A stretch of 64,000 nucleotides of DNA. Source: Gemmatimonadota bacterium. GTDB taxonomy: Bacteria; Gemmatimonadota; Gemmatimonadetes; Gemmatimonadales; Gemmatimonadaceae. The stretch lies in contig JADKAQ010000016.1 in the NCBI GenBank assembly GCA_016719105.1, positions 186,001 to 250,000 on the forward strand, written 5' to 3'. Every line of letters begins with the position of its first letter. Within the stretch, counting starts at the first letter, position 1. Both the position numbers and the translations under genes were made by a program. Below are positions 1-8,681 of this stretch, piece by piece. The notes beneath the pieces are model-generated. The model was not told the DNA's origin. It searched no databases and saw nothing but the letters and a program-made list of their open reading frames with translations.

Positions 1-1165
1 CACCGGCATACACACGCCAGACCAGGGAGGAGTCGCGCAGCAGATAGGCGGGAATGCCTCGTCCGCGGTAGGCCGCGACGCGCACCTGCGCGATCGCGTC
101 CGACGAGGCCGAGTCCAACAGGAGGGCGAACGGTGTGCGCGCCACGGCGCCAGCGCCAGTGGTCAGGCGACCGTCGCCGCGCAGCGCGGCGAGATACTCC
201 TCGGCACTGGCGCTATCGGGAAAGGCCCCCGACACCAGGCGATACGCCGGGACTGTATCCGCCCCGACCAGAACGGTCGAGAAGGTCATCGCCGGGAGCG
301 AGTCCCCGCGGCGTGCCACGTAGTCGACCGCTTCCGTTCCGGATGCGGTGAGCAGGAGCTCGACGCTGAAGCTCGCCTCGTTGGCGACCGGCGCCGCGAC
401 GACGGGGGGCGGAAGGGTGACGGCCGAGTCGAGCGGCGGTGCGGGCTCACGCGTGGACCGTGCATCGATGAACCCCGCGAGCAGCGGTCGCCACTTGGGG
501 GCGGTAAAGACCGCTCCCGCTCCCAGTGCCAGTACCGCAACCGTCAGGATGGCCAAGCGTGCCCGGCTCGGGGCGGCACCCCGGGGGGCGAACGGTGAGA
601 TGGCCGCACCGCCGGTGGGGGTGTGCAGCGCCGAGTCGGAGCGCACCTCGGCCAGGAGCGCAGCGGCCGGGTTGGGCGAGACCGCCTCGCCCACCAGGAC
701 GATGCCGTCGAGGTGCATCACCATCTGCCCCATGGCCGGCACTCGCGCCGGCGCAGCGACCAGGAGGAGCCCCTGCGCCCGCCGCACCTGCTCGGCGATC
801 ACTTCCCACCAGCGACTGGTCAGGATCTCCACTGTCAGCGGCGACTCGGCGCCGCCACCGACCACGTAGACGTTGGCCCGCTCGCTGTGCGGGTGGGCCG
901 CGCGGTCGAGCGAGACGCCATAGTGCACCATGTCGCTCACACCGGGATGCAGCTCCGCGTCCTCGCGCGAGACAATCCCCTGGCCGTCGCCCAGCAGGTC
1001 GAGGAGGTACACGCGACGCGTGCGCGCGTGCAAGCGCGCCAGCCCCAGCGCCACGGCGCCGGTGGCCGCCGGGTCATCGCCCAGCACCGCCACGGCGCTG
1101 TGTGGGGCCAGCGCGGCGCTCACGCGCGTGCCGGCGACCTCCCACATCGCCTCGTAGTCCCGCAC
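1..1165 (-). CDS. Membrane-anchored protein with degenerate ParA-like domain and SPOR-like region (partial)
   Basis: The reading frame is open to the left edge, so the C-terminus is missing. Counting from a GTG at 1165 (an ATG at 1147 is the alternative), residues 22-65 look like a MinD/ParA-type fold: a hydrophobic strand, a glycine/alanine loop, then a YLLDLLGDG strand. The lysine of a true P-loop is absent, so ATP binding is doubtful. One transmembrane helix lies at about 202-221. The following segment, around YRLVSGAFPDSASAEEY, resembles a SPOR peptidoglycan-binding repeat. The gene starts 11 bases after the stop of the SPOR protein upstream, so the two are probably co-transcribed. Function is unknown; a role in envelope or division is an inference from SPOR and the neighbour. 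Confidence 0.6.
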   Translation of the reverse strand, partial: MRDYEAMWEVAGTRVSAALAPHSAVAVLGDDPAATGAVALGLARLHARTRRVYLLDLLGDGQGIVSREDAELHPGVSDMVHYGVSLDRAAHPHSERANVYVVGGGAESPLTVEILTSRWWEVIAEQVRRAQGLLLVAAPARVPAMGQMVMHLDGIVLVGEAVSPNPAAALLAEVRSDSALHTPTGGAAISPFAPRGAAPSRARLAILTVAVLALGAGAVFTAPKWRPLLAGFIDARSTREPAPPLDSAVTLPPPVVAAPVANEASFSVELLLTASGTEAVDYVARRGDSLPAMTFSTVLVGADTVPAYRLVSGAFPDSASAEEYLAALRGDGRLTTGAGAVARTPFALLLDSASSDAIAQVRVAAYRGRGIPAYLLRDSSLVWRVYAG

Positions 1166-1176
1166 GTCGAGCCCGG

Positions 1177-2679
1177 TCAGGGGACCCCCTCGTAGACCCA
1201 GTAGTTGTGCTTCGACGCCCGGCCCATGCGCTCGGCGTCCGCTTTCGAGTTGTAGGGGCCGAAGATCACGCGAAAGACCGTGGTCCCGGCGGTTTCTCCC
1301 TTCACCACACGCGGGCGCTGCCCGTCGACCGTGATCCCGTCGGCGATCTCGCGGGCGCGCTCCTCGGACAGGACGGCGGCAAAGGACACCGTCCACGAGT
1401 CGCGCGCCGCGGGCGCCGGCGGTGCTTCTTCGCGCGCGGGTTGCTCGGCCGTCGAATCGCGCGGCGGCGTCGCGGCGGCCGCGGTGGCCGCGCCGATGCG
1501 ACGCACCGAGTCGGCCGAGGAGTCGCCGGCCACCCCCTCACCTAACGAGAACGAGACCGGGACGTCGACGCCGCGCGCCCTGGGGCGCAGCCCGTTCCAC
1601 AAGGCGAAGAACCAGACGTCGTTCGCGCCATCGGCCACCGACTGCTTCACCGTCCCCTTGGCCGCGTCCACGAAGGCGACGTCGGCGCCGCGCACGGTGG
1701 CGATCAATCCGTCGACCGTCACCGCAGGGAGGTCGGGGCGCCACGCGGTGCGTACGGTCCCCACCAGTTCGTCCGAGGCGATGGCCACCACCCACGCCGA
1801 ATCGCCGTTGACCGGGCGCGCGAGGAGATAGCGCCCCATGGGGTCCATGCGCAGTTCGGTCACCAGCCCGGGGAGCTTGACCGACCCGCCGATCTCCTCG
1901 GAGTAGCGATCCATCACTTCGAGGCGCGGTCCCCCCTTGTTGGCCACGAAGATGCGGTCACCGCTCGGCGTGGGGGCGATGGCGAGGATCTCGTCATCCG
2001 CCGTCACCTTGTCGATCCCGTCGAACTCCCGCGGCTGCACGCTCAGCAGCTCGCGCTTGACGCCGAGGTAGAGCCGGTCGCCCATCGGCGTCACCACCGC
2101 GCGATCGGGGCGCGGGACCTCGAGCGAATCACCCACCGTCTCGTCGGGCGGGCGCACGCGCAGCAGGAACGACCGCGTCCCGCGATCGAGCAGGACGACC
2201 AGCGATCCGTCGGCCAGCGGGAAGATGCGCCGCACCTTGCCATTGGTCGGCAGCTGCCAGTCGCCGCTTGGCGTTAGGCGCACGACGGCATTCTGCTCGT
2301 CGACCCCGAAGATCGACCAGCCGTCGCCAGAGGCAATCGAGGCGAGCTTCGCCGACGTGGCCACCCGCGCGGTGCCGAGCCGCAGGTCGAGCCACCCGGG
2401 CGAGCCGTCAGCGGCAAGGTAGGCCAGGATCCCGTTCTCGGCGTCGAACGCCATCACGCGATCGAGCGCCGGTGCCGGCTGCTGCGAACGCCAGATCAGC
2501 GAATCGAGCCGGGGATACCGGAATGCGCGCACCACGCCGCCGTCGCGCGGAAAGCGCACGACGATCGGGTCAGGGCCAGACGAGGGAAGGGCACCGGCAG
2601 CTCCGGGCGCAGCGTCGCGATCAGCACGACCGCATGCGCACACGATGAGGGCCAGCGCCGCGAAAGCGCGCACTCGCAC
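1177..2679 (-). CDS. SPOR-domain lipoprotein with beta-propeller-like region
   Basis: This 500-residue protein begins with a hydrophobic stretch ending in VCAC, a plausible lipobox with the lipidated cysteine near residue 16. Residues about 40-370 contain repeated short strands typical of a propeller-like repeat protein, including segments naming positions such as FVANKGGPRLEVMDRYSEE. A low-complexity Ala/Pro/Glu linker follows. Residues about 427-500 form a SPOR domain (motif FRVIFGPYNSKADAERM), a family that binds peptidoglycan stripped of stem peptides at division sites. It is expected at the cell envelope. It lies immediately upstream of another SPOR-like membrane protein on the same strand. 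The propeller assignment is by eye and the exact role is unknown. Confidence 0.7.
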   Translation of the reverse strand: MRVRAFAALALIVCACGRADRDAAPGAAGALPSSGPDPIVVRFPRDGGVVRAFRYPRLDSLIWRSQQPAPALDRVMAFDAENGILAYLAADGSPGWLDLRLGTARVATSAKLASIASGDGWSIFGVDEQNAVVRLTPSGDWQLPTNGKVRRIFPLADGSLVVLLDRGTRSFLLRVRPPDETVGDSLEVPRPDRAVVTPMGDRLYLGVKRELLSVQPREFDGIDKVTADDEILAIAPTPSGDRIFVANKGGPRLEVMDRYSEEIGGSVKLPGLVTELRMDPMGRYLLARPVNGDSAWVVAIASDELVGTVRTAWRPDLPAVTVDGLIATVRGADVAFVDAAKGTVKQSVADGANDVWFFALWNGLRPRARGVDVPVSFSLGEGVAGDSSADSVRRIGAATAAAATPPRDSTAEQPAREEAPPAPAARDSWTVSFAAVLSEERAREIADGITVDGQRPRVVKGETAGTTVFRVIFGPYNSKADAERMGRASKHNYWVYEGVP

Positions 2680-2696
2680 GCGCGTAAACTACCGGG

Positions 2697-2721
2697 GGGA
2701 GACGGGGGGCGGGAGACGGGA
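2697..2721. repeat. GGGAGACGG-type boundary repeat (short variant)
   Basis: This short run of GGGAGACGG-like units lies between the SPOR protein and the outer-membrane protein gene. It is a seven-base variant of the eight-base GAAGACGG family found at many other gene boundaries in the window. Confidence 0.5.
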
Positions 2722-2833
2722 GTGCGCGAGGCGTCGGCATCGTGCAGGGCTTGACATCGCGCCGCCGACCTGCCTCGGTGGCCGGATCGGAGCGGCCCCG
2801 ATTCGTGATGTGTCGCACGCCGCACCAAAACGG

Positions 2834-2859
2834 CAAACGGCGCCATCAGGCGCCGTTTG
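2834..2859 (-). terminator. Hairpin terminator after the outer-membrane protein gene
   Basis: This is a perfect inverted repeat with 11-base arms (CAAACGGCGCC and its complement) around the loop ATCA. It lies 22 bases past the stop codon of the large outer-membrane gene. On the minus strand a TTTT run follows a few bases later, which fits an intrinsic terminator. Confidence 0.65.
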
Positions 2860-2881
2860 CACTCTCCTTTCCCGTCGGCTC

Positions 2882-5800
2882 CTAGAACGACTGCCCCAGC
2901 GTCCACATCCAGTACCCCTTCTTGTTCGGCCGGTCGAGCGGAATGGCGTAGTCCCACCGCACCAGGGCGAAGCCGAAGAGGTTGAGGCGGATCCCGGCGC
3001 CGTACGAGCGCAGCACGAAGCGCTGCGTGTTCTCGTCGTAGCCGTCGGGCTTCCTGAACGACACCGACTGCCCCTTGGACCAGGCGGCGCCGGCGTCATA
3101 GAACACCAGCCCGTCCACCGGCGGAAGCGAGATCGGAAGGAGCCCGAGGTCGAAGCGCCGGATGAGCGGGAACCGCATCTCGATGTTGGCGAAGGCCACC
3201 CGCGTGCCGAGCAGTTCGGTCGCCGAGCACCCCGACTGGTCGTTCACCACGCCGCCGCAGAACTGCGAAGCGAATTGTTCGCGATCGTAGCCGCGCACGA
3301 AGTCGGGGCGACCGATGTACTTGCGCGAGACGACCGCTTCGTCCTTCCCGATCGCGATCGACGACTGCCCGCGGAAGGCGAAGGTGAGGAAGTTGAAGAG
3401 GATCGGGACATAGCGCCGATAGTCGGCCGTGTACTCGGTCCACTGCAAACCGCCCACCGACGGCTCGACCTGGAAGCGATAGCGCCGCCCCGAGATCGCC
3501 CCGGTGTAGCCGAACAACGTGTTGTCCGAGACGTAGGCCGCGTAGGGCGCCACATAGCTCAGGCTGCCGAGGTTCTTGACCGAGTCGGTGATGAAATCGG
3601 TGGCGAAGCCCTGCGTGTAGTCGACGCCGCGCCGCACGTAGGCGATCGAGCGCGAGACGTTGTTGGCGTTGAGCCCGTACTCCCAGCGCGTGAAGCGATT
3701 GCTGGGGCGCAGCGCGATCGCGAAGCCCTGACGGAACATGAAGCGGGCGATCTCCAGCGACTGGATCGTACGCGCCGATCCATCGCCCAGCGGCAGCTCG
3801 TTGTAGCCGTTGAGGAAGAAGTACGGCGTCTGCGACGCGCCGGTCATGTACTGCAGCCGGCTCCCCATGTTCATGTAGGCGCCGTAGAAGTACGCCTCGC
3901 TCAGGCGCCCGTTCACCTGCCCCGCGAGAGTGAGGCGGTTGTTGCCCAGCATGTCACCGAGCACGATCGCCGTCCCGCCGAAGATCCCGCGTCCGAAGTT
4001 GTCCTGCGCGTACCCGATGCTCGGGCGCGAGATGTACTCGGGCTGCAGCCCGGGTCGATACTCGTACGTCTTGAAGCGCGTCGTGTCGGGGAGGGCGAGG
4101 CTCGCGCTATCGAGGATCTGCGCGACCGAGATCGGCGCATTCCCGGAGCGCTCGCTGGCGCCGGGCGTCTCGGCCGAGCTGCGAAGCCCGGTGGCCGAGC
4201 GATAGATCGAGAGCTGCCGATCGTTGGCGCGCGCCGAATCGGCGGCACGCGTGGCCGTCTCGATCGCCTTGAGCATGTCGGCGGCGTTGGCGGCCGGTGC
4301 GGCGCGCGACGGGTCGACCGCCGGGGCGGCGGAAGGCGTGGCCGACGCGACGACCGGCTGCGCCGGACGGTACGGCTTCCCCTTGAGGCGGCGCGGGTTG
4401 GCCACCGACCAGATGGTGTAGTCGCCCTTCTCGTAGTACGTGAAGGCCAGGCGATCGGCCTGCCGCGCCCACGTGATCGCCGGCGACACCTCGGTGATCG
4501 CGCTGATCGCGCCGATCACGTTCGTGAGCTGGAAGTGCTCCTTGGCTTCGAAGTCGTACAGGAAGACGTTCTGGATCCCCGTGCGGTCGCTGACGAAGGC
4601 CAGCGACTTGCCGTCCGGCGACCACATCGGGTTCAGGTTGAGCCCGTCCTGGTTGGGGAGGATCTCGATCTTCGACGTCGCGAGGTCGAACGTCCCGATC
4701 TGCCATGCCTCGAACTTGAGCACTTCCAGTTCGGACTTGGGCGTGCGATCGGTGGTGAAGGCGATCGTCTTTCCGTCCGGCGACCACTGCGGCATCATTT
4801 CGGCGAACTTGTCGTTCGTCAGCTGCCGCAGCTTCCCCGTCGTCACGTCGACGATCCAAAGGTCGTTGATCCCGTCGTTGTATCCCTGGAAGACGATCTG
4901 CTTGCCGTCCGGGCTCCACGCCGGCGACATCACGACGTCGAGCGGGAACTTGTCGAAGACCCGCGCGATGCGGCGTCGCTTCACGTCCATGAGATACAGG
5001 ACGTCCTTCCCATCCTTCTGTGCCGTGAAGGCGAGTTCGCGCCCGTCCGGCGAGAAGGCGCTCTGCGAGTACAGCAGCCGCAACTCCTCGAAGTCCGGGT
5101 TGAGGTTCGACTTCACGAGGCGCTTGATGCGCTTGCCGGTCTCTCCGTCGCCGAGCCAGAGGTCGGGGAAGACTTCGCCGCGCAGGAAGGAGCCCTGCGC
5201 GATGAACGCGATGTACTTCCCGTCGCTGGAGAACGACGGGGCGATGAAGAGCTGCGAGAAGCCCCCCGTCTTGCGCGCGTTGAGCAGCGGCTCGGCGAAC
5301 TTGCGGGCGCGGTCGAGGGTGGCCACCTGCGGGAGGTGCTTCACCTGCATCGCCTCGCGCCACTCGTCGCTCAGCTCCTCGAGCGACAGGCCGAGCTCAC
5401 GCTTGAACGAGCGGTCGATCCCGACGTTGGGGACCGAGTTCATGATCTCGCCGATCACGTCGTCGCCCCAGCGCCCCCCCACGTACTCCCACAGCGCCTC
5501 GCCGTAGCGGTACGGGAAGAAGAGGTCGGGGCGGAAGGTCATCTGCTCGATCGTCGGGAGCGTCCCGTTGAGCGAGGCGTCGCGCACCCACGACTGCGTG
5601 AGGATGTGGTTGGGGCCTAACGACAGGTACTCCGCCATCCCTTCCATGAACCAGAGCGGCGGTTGCACCTGCTGCAGCGTCTGCAGCCCGCCGCCGGCGC
5701 GGCCGCGGGCGAAGATGTCGTACTGGAACGCATGCACCAGCTCGTGCGCGAGCACGTGCTCGAACGTCTTGAAGTCACCGGTGAACGGGAGGAGGATGCG

Positions 5801-6166
5801 GTGGCGCAGCGCCTCGGTGACGCCCCCCGTCCCTTCGCCCAGGTCGCCCGTGACATTGTTCTGCCCGAAGTCGGTGCGCGAGCGGAACAGGATCAGTGGC
5901 TTCTTTTCGCGGAACTGGTGGTTGAGCATGCGCGACAGGCGCCCGTACGAGCGCTCCGCCATGCGGGCGGCGTCGGTGATGATCGCCTGCTCCTCCGGGT
6001 AGTAGTGCACCAGGAAGTGCTCGGTCTCGAGGACCTTCCACCGGAACCGGTCGAACTGCACCTGGTTCTGGCCGAAATACATCTGTGCTTCGGCCCGCTC
6101 CGCGAGGACGACGGTTGTAAGGGCGGCGCCGCTCGCGACTGCCCCGATCCACTGACGCCAGTTCAT
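2882..6166 (-). CDS. Peptidase MA-like / PD40 / outer-membrane barrel fusion protein
   Basis: This is a 1094-residue secreted protein. The start at 6166 is chosen because AAGGAG lies seven bases upstream and the ATG overlaps the rsfS stop (ATGA). A signal peptide ends near residue 27. Residues 141-145 read HELVH, with EGMAEY at about 175-180 supplying a likely third ligand, the pattern of gluzincin (peptidase MA-like) zinc proteases. Residues about 350-660 hold at least five WSPDG-type PD40 repeats as in TolB. Residues about 780-1094 look like an Omp85/BamA-type beta-barrel and the chain ends in phenylalanine, as outer-membrane proteins usually do. The architecture suggests a surface-anchored protease or assembly factor, but the substrate is unknown. 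Confidence 0.85.
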   Translation of the reverse strand: MNWRQWIGAVASGAALTTVVLAERAEAQMYFGQNQVQFDRFRWKVLETEHFLVHYYPEEQAIITDAARMAERSYGRLSRMLNHQFREKKPLILFRSRTDFGQNNVTGDLGEGTGGVTEALRHRILLPFTGDFKTFEHVLAHELVHAFQYDIFARGRAGGGLQTLQQVQPPLWFMEGMAEYLSLGPNHILTQSWVRDASLNGTLPTIEQMTFRPDLFFPYRYGEALWEYVGGRWGDDVIGEIMNSVPNVGIDRSFKRELGLSLEELSDEWREAMQVKHLPQVATLDRARKFAEPLLNARKTGGFSQLFIAPSFSSDGKYIAFIAQGSFLRGEVFPDLWLGDGETGKRIKRLVKSNLNPDFEELRLLYSQSAFSPDGRELAFTAQKDGKDVLYLMDVKRRRIARVFDKFPLDVVMSPAWSPDGKQIVFQGYNDGINDLWIVDVTTGKLRQLTNDKFAEMMPQWSPDGKTIAFTTDRTPKSELEVLKFEAWQIGTFDLATSKIEILPNQDGLNLNPMWSPDGKSLAFVSDRTGIQNVFLYDFEAKEHFQLTNVIGAISAITEVSPAITWARQADRLAFTYYEKGDYTIWSVANPRRLKGKPYRPAQPVVASATPSAAPAVDPSRAAPAANAADMLKAIETATRAADSARANDRQLSIYRSATGLRSSAETPGASERSGNAPISVAQILDSASLALPDTTRFKTYEYRPGLQPEYISRPSIGYAQDNFGRGIFGGTAIVLGDMLGNNRLTLAGQVNGRLSEAYFYGAYMNMGSRLQYMTGASQTPYFFLNGYNELPLGDGSARTIQSLEIARFMFRQGFAIALRPSNRFTRWEYGLNANNVSRSIAYVRRGVDYTQGFATDFITDSVKNLGSLSYVAPYAAYVSDNTLFGYTGAISGRRYRFQVEPSVGGLQWTEYTADYRRYVPILFNFLTFAFRGQSSIAIGKDEAVVSRKYIGRPDFVRGYDREQFASQFCGGVVNDQSGCSATELLGTRVAFANIEMRFPLIRRFDLGLLPISLPPVDGLVFYDAGAAWSKGQSVSFRKPDGYDENTQRFVLRSYGAGIRLNLFGFALVRWDYAIPLDRPNKKGYWMWTLGQSF

Positions 6167-6576
6167 GCAGACGCTCCTTGATGCTTGAGCGGGACGACGG
6201 CGGCGTCGCCCCAGAGCCGTTCCAACTGGTAGTAGCTGCGCATGGCCGGGTGGAACACGTGCACCACCACGTCCACGTAGTCGAGAATCACCCACCGTCC
6301 CTGCTCGATCCCCTCGGTGTGGGCCGGGCGCTCCCCCTCGCGCTTCATCTCGTCTTCCACTCGCTGCGCCGTGCTGCGCACGTGCGTGTCCGAGGTCCCG
6401 CTGGCGATCACGAAGTAATCGGTCATGTCGCTCACGCCCTTGAGGGACAGGATCGTGATGTCGGTGGCCTTGAACTCCTGGCAGAGCGCAGCGATGCGCT
6501 GAGCCAGGGCGGACGTCTTGCGTGCAGCGGCGGTGTGTGACGCGCCTTTCGAAGCGGCAGAAGCAGCGGACGCCAT
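6163..6576 (-). CDS. rsfS: Ribosomal silencing factor RsfS
   Basis: This 137-residue protein belongs to the RsfS/Iojap family, which binds ribosomal protein L14 on the large subunit and blocks joining with the small subunit when nutrients are scarce. Family hallmarks are the strand DITILSLKGVSDMTDYFVIASG, written here as residues about 38-59, and the later EGIEQGRWVILDYVDVVVHVF. The C-terminal HPAMRSYYQLERLWGDA segment is also typical. The frame is open far upstream, but the start at 6576 gives the usual protein size with only a short Ala/Ser-rich extension. It ends by ATGA overlap with the outer-membrane protein gene, an unusual partner. Confidence 0.93.
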   Translation of the reverse strand: MASAASAASKGASHTAAARKTSALAQRIAALCQEFKATDITILSLKGVSDMTDYFVIASGTSDTHVRSTAQRVEDEMKREGERPAHTEGIEQGRWVILDYVDVVVHVFHPAMRSYYQLERLWGDAAVVPLKHQGASA

Positions 6577-6756
6577 GCGGTGGGCGAAGATGGTTCGTGT
6601 TCTAGCGACGCCGTGACGGAAAGGTTCCGACAGCGCCTCGCCCGGTGTCCCGAGCCTCCCAAAGCTTAACGCGCGCGCCACGTCTGAGCGACACGCTCCG
6701 GTCGCACGCCCCCTTACGAACCCTCTGCTTGTCTTCGCTGTTCCGGGGGCGTGATT

Positions 6757-6807
6757 GGGAAGACGGGAAGACGGGAAGACGGGAAGACGAGAAGACGAGA
6801 AGACGAG
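6757..6807. repeat. GAAGACGG tandem repeat (forward)
   Basis: About six head-to-tail copies of the eight-base unit GGGAAGAC, grading into GAGAAGAC, lie upstream of rsfS. A reverse-complement run at 6891-6930 faces it, so the pair could fold into one long hairpin. Confidence 0.85.
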
Positions 6808-6890
6808 ATACCGACCCGGTGGGCCCAGCAGTCGCCGGTGATACAAAAAGCGGATGGGGGACAGCGCCCGCTTCAGGCGCCGCCCCCCAT

Positions 6891-6930
6891 CTCGTCTTCC
6901 CGTCTTCCCGTCTTCCCGTCTTCCCGTCCT
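6891..6930. repeat. GAAGACGG tandem repeat (reverse)
   Basis: About five copies of GTCTTCCC end one base before the rplI stop codon. Together with the forward run at 6757-6807 it brackets an 83-base spacer that contains a second inverted repeat (GGATGGGGG against CCCCCCAT). Confidence 0.85.
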
Positions 6931-7373
6931 CTACTGCTTAATGACCCACACCTTGATCTCAGGCTTCACATCGGCGTGCAGCTTGATCGGCACGCGATAG
7001 ACGCCGAGCGCCTTGATCGGCTCGTTCAGGTCGATCTGGCGCTTCTCGATCTTGTAGCCCTGTGCTTCGAGCTGGTGGGCGATGTCGGCCGACGTCACCG
7101 AGCCAAAGAGCTTGCCTTCTTCGCCGACGCGGGCCGAGAAGGTCAGGGAGATCTGCTCCACCGTCGCCGCGTACTCCTCGGCCGTCTGGCGGCGGGCCGC
7201 CTCGGCCGCCTCGAGACGCGCCTTCTCCGGGCGATGCGCTTCTTGTTCCCCTCGGTCGCGGCCACGGCCACGCCGCGCGGGAGGAGGTAGTTCCGGGCAA
7301 AGCCGGCCGAGACCTTTACCAGGTCGCCGGGGTGCCCGAGGTTCTCGACTGCCTGTCGCAGGATGACTTCCAT
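6931..7373 (-). CDS. rplI: 50S ribosomal protein L9, with an apparent frameshift
   Basis: The N-terminal part starts at 7373 (GGAG six bases upstream) and reads MEVILRQAVENLGHPGD, then LVKVSAGFARNYLLPRG, the classic L9 N-domain that binds 23S rRNA. After residue about 47 the frame must change by one base near 7228-7233 to recover the rest: EKARLEAAEAARRQ, then KLFGSVTSADIAHQ and KRQIDLNEPIKALG, which are the connecting helix and C-domain. One missing base in GCCCGG(G)AGAAG would restore a single full-length L9. The gene is the last of the rpsF-rpsR-DUF2232-rplI block. The break is either a sequence error or a genuine recent mutation; both halves are well conserved. Confidence 0.85.
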
Positions 7374-7388
7374 GGTCAGCTCCACTCG

Positions 7389-8432
7389 TTATGCGGCGGG
7401 GCGAGCACGCCCACGCCAGTCGATCCACGTATCACCCAGTCCGAGCCCCAGCGAGAAGACGCTGACAACTGGCCAGGCGAGAAAAATCGCGATGTAAAAG
7501 AGCAGCCGCACGACGCCGCGCGGCGCGAGGAACCAGTCCAGCACCCCCAGCCCCCGCAGCGCGTACAACACGCCGAAAAAGCCCGCGAGGTTGAGCCCGA
7601 GCCCCCGCGCCTCCTGTAGCGTCGGGACGACGAGCAGCGTCACCCCCAGCACGAACCCCCACACCAACTGGTCGTTGAAGCGGAACTCGCTCAACGCCTT
7701 GAGCGGGGAGCCGATGCGGGTCCGACTCGCCCGATGGTACAGCGACCACGCCAGTGCCAGCATCGCCACCGACTCCATCGCCAGCAGTGCCGCGAAGAGA
7801 CGCGTGGTGAAGGGGGGGACGCTGCGCAACTGCGCCTCGCCTTGCTCCACCATCGTCGCGGCCGTCGGGTACTTCTGCACCATCTCCTTCCACTCGGGCG
7901 ACGCCGTGCGCGCCGTCCATTCCGACTCGGCTGCCGCGAACCGCCGTGCCAACTCGTCGGTAACGTTTCGCGAGACCGTGGCGGGCGGAACCCGCATCGC
8001 CACGATGACCGCCAGCGCCACCGCAAAGGCCATCGCCGTTGCCGACAGCGCCCGGGTGAGGAAGGGACGCCGAGGCGCCACCGCACTCACCACCCCGAAC
8101 GAGGCCGCCAGCACCGTCCCCCACCCCCGCGCCAGTGCGTCGAACGGCCCCGCACCGGGCATCGAGGTCGACAGGATCCAGAAGGCCAACCCGAGCCAGA
8201 TGACGGCGAGCCAGAGTCGGCCCCCCGACATCCACCCGAGCAGGGCGCACACCGCCATGGCCGGCGCGATGAGCACCATCGTCTGCTCGATGGGGACGAG
8301 CAGACGCAGGATCGCCACGAGCGGCACCGCCAGCGCCAACAGGAGCGCGAAGATGATACGTGCCCATCCCCTCTCCCGCGGCGCTGCCACGGTCACCGGC
8401 ACCGAGGCCGGCGTCGTCGGTGAAGAAGTCAC
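7389..8432 (-). CDS. DUF2232 (YybS-like) membrane protein
   Basis: This 347-residue integral membrane protein has about eight or nine hydrophobic helices, including segments around residues 27-45, 55-90, 115-145, 205-230, 255-275 and 300-335. A soluble loop rich in charged residues lies at about 148-200. Position between rpsR and rplI is typical for DUF2232/YybS proteins of unknown function, and the late motif LNLAGFFGVLYALRGLGVLDW matches that family. It is spaced 15 bases from rplI and about 20 from rpsR, so it should be co-transcribed with the ribosomal genes. No catalytic motif is visible. Confidence 0.75.
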   Translation of the reverse strand: MTSSPTTPASVPVTVAAPRERGWARIIFALLLALAVPLVAILRLLVPIEQTMVLIAPAMAVCALLGWMSGGRLWLAVIWLGLAFWILSTSMPGAGPFDALARGWGTVLAASFGVVSAVAPRRPFLTRALSATAMAFAVALAVIVAMRVPPATVSRNVTDELARRFAAAESEWTARTASPEWKEMVQKYPTAATMVEQGEAQLRSVPPFTTRLFAALLAMESVAMLALAWSLYHRASRTRIGSPLKALSEFRFNDQLVWGFVLGVTLLVVPTLQEARGLGLNLAGFFGVLYALRGLGVLDWFLAPRGVVRLLFYIAIFLAWPVVSVFSLGLGLGDTWIDWRGRARPAA

Positions 8433-8453
8433 CGGGGCCGCTCGCCGCGTGCG

Positions 8454-8678
8454 TTAGGCGCTCTGGTGCCCGCGCTGGTACGGAATCAGCGCGAGGTAAC
8501 GCGCCCGCTTGATCGCGGTCGAGAGCTGACGCTGGTGACGCGCGCACACGCCGCTCAAACGGCTCGGCAGGATCTTGCCATGGTCCGTGATGAAACGGCC
8601 CAGCGTGCGATCGTCCTTGAAGTCGACGTAGTGCACGCGCCCTTCGCAGAAGGGACAGGTCTTGGTCTGGCGTCGCAT
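8454..8678 (-). CDS. rpsR: 30S ribosomal protein S18
   Basis: This 74-residue protein matches S18, which binds the central domain of 16S rRNA as a heterodimer with S6. The N-terminus carries CPFC (Cys8, Cys11) and later CARHQ, the four-ligand zinc-binding pattern of the C+ form of S18. The core HGKILPSRLSGVCARHQ and the RAIKRARYLALIPY-type tail (here TAIKRARYLALIPY) are diagnostic. It begins three bases after the rpsF stop, as expected for this operon. Confidence 0.97.
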   Translation of the reverse strand: MRRQTKTCPFCEGRVHYVDFKDDRTLGRFITDHGKILPSRLSGVCARHQRQLSTAIKRARYLALIPYQRGHQSA

Positions 8679-8681
8679 GGC

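Noticed and set aside
2645..5620. A 991-codon plus-strand open frame opposite the outer-membrane protein gene
   Set aside because: It is rich in Arg/His/Val without domains and lies antisense to a gene with clear motifs; such frames are common in GC-rich DNA.
6757..6930. A CRISPR array from the repeated GAAGACGG units
   Set aside because: Units are eight bases in direct tandem without spacers, and no cas genes are present.
7225..7235. Programmed frameshifting in rplI (and gltX)
   Set aside because: No slippery heptamer, no stem-loop and no family precedent; a base error explains both more simply.
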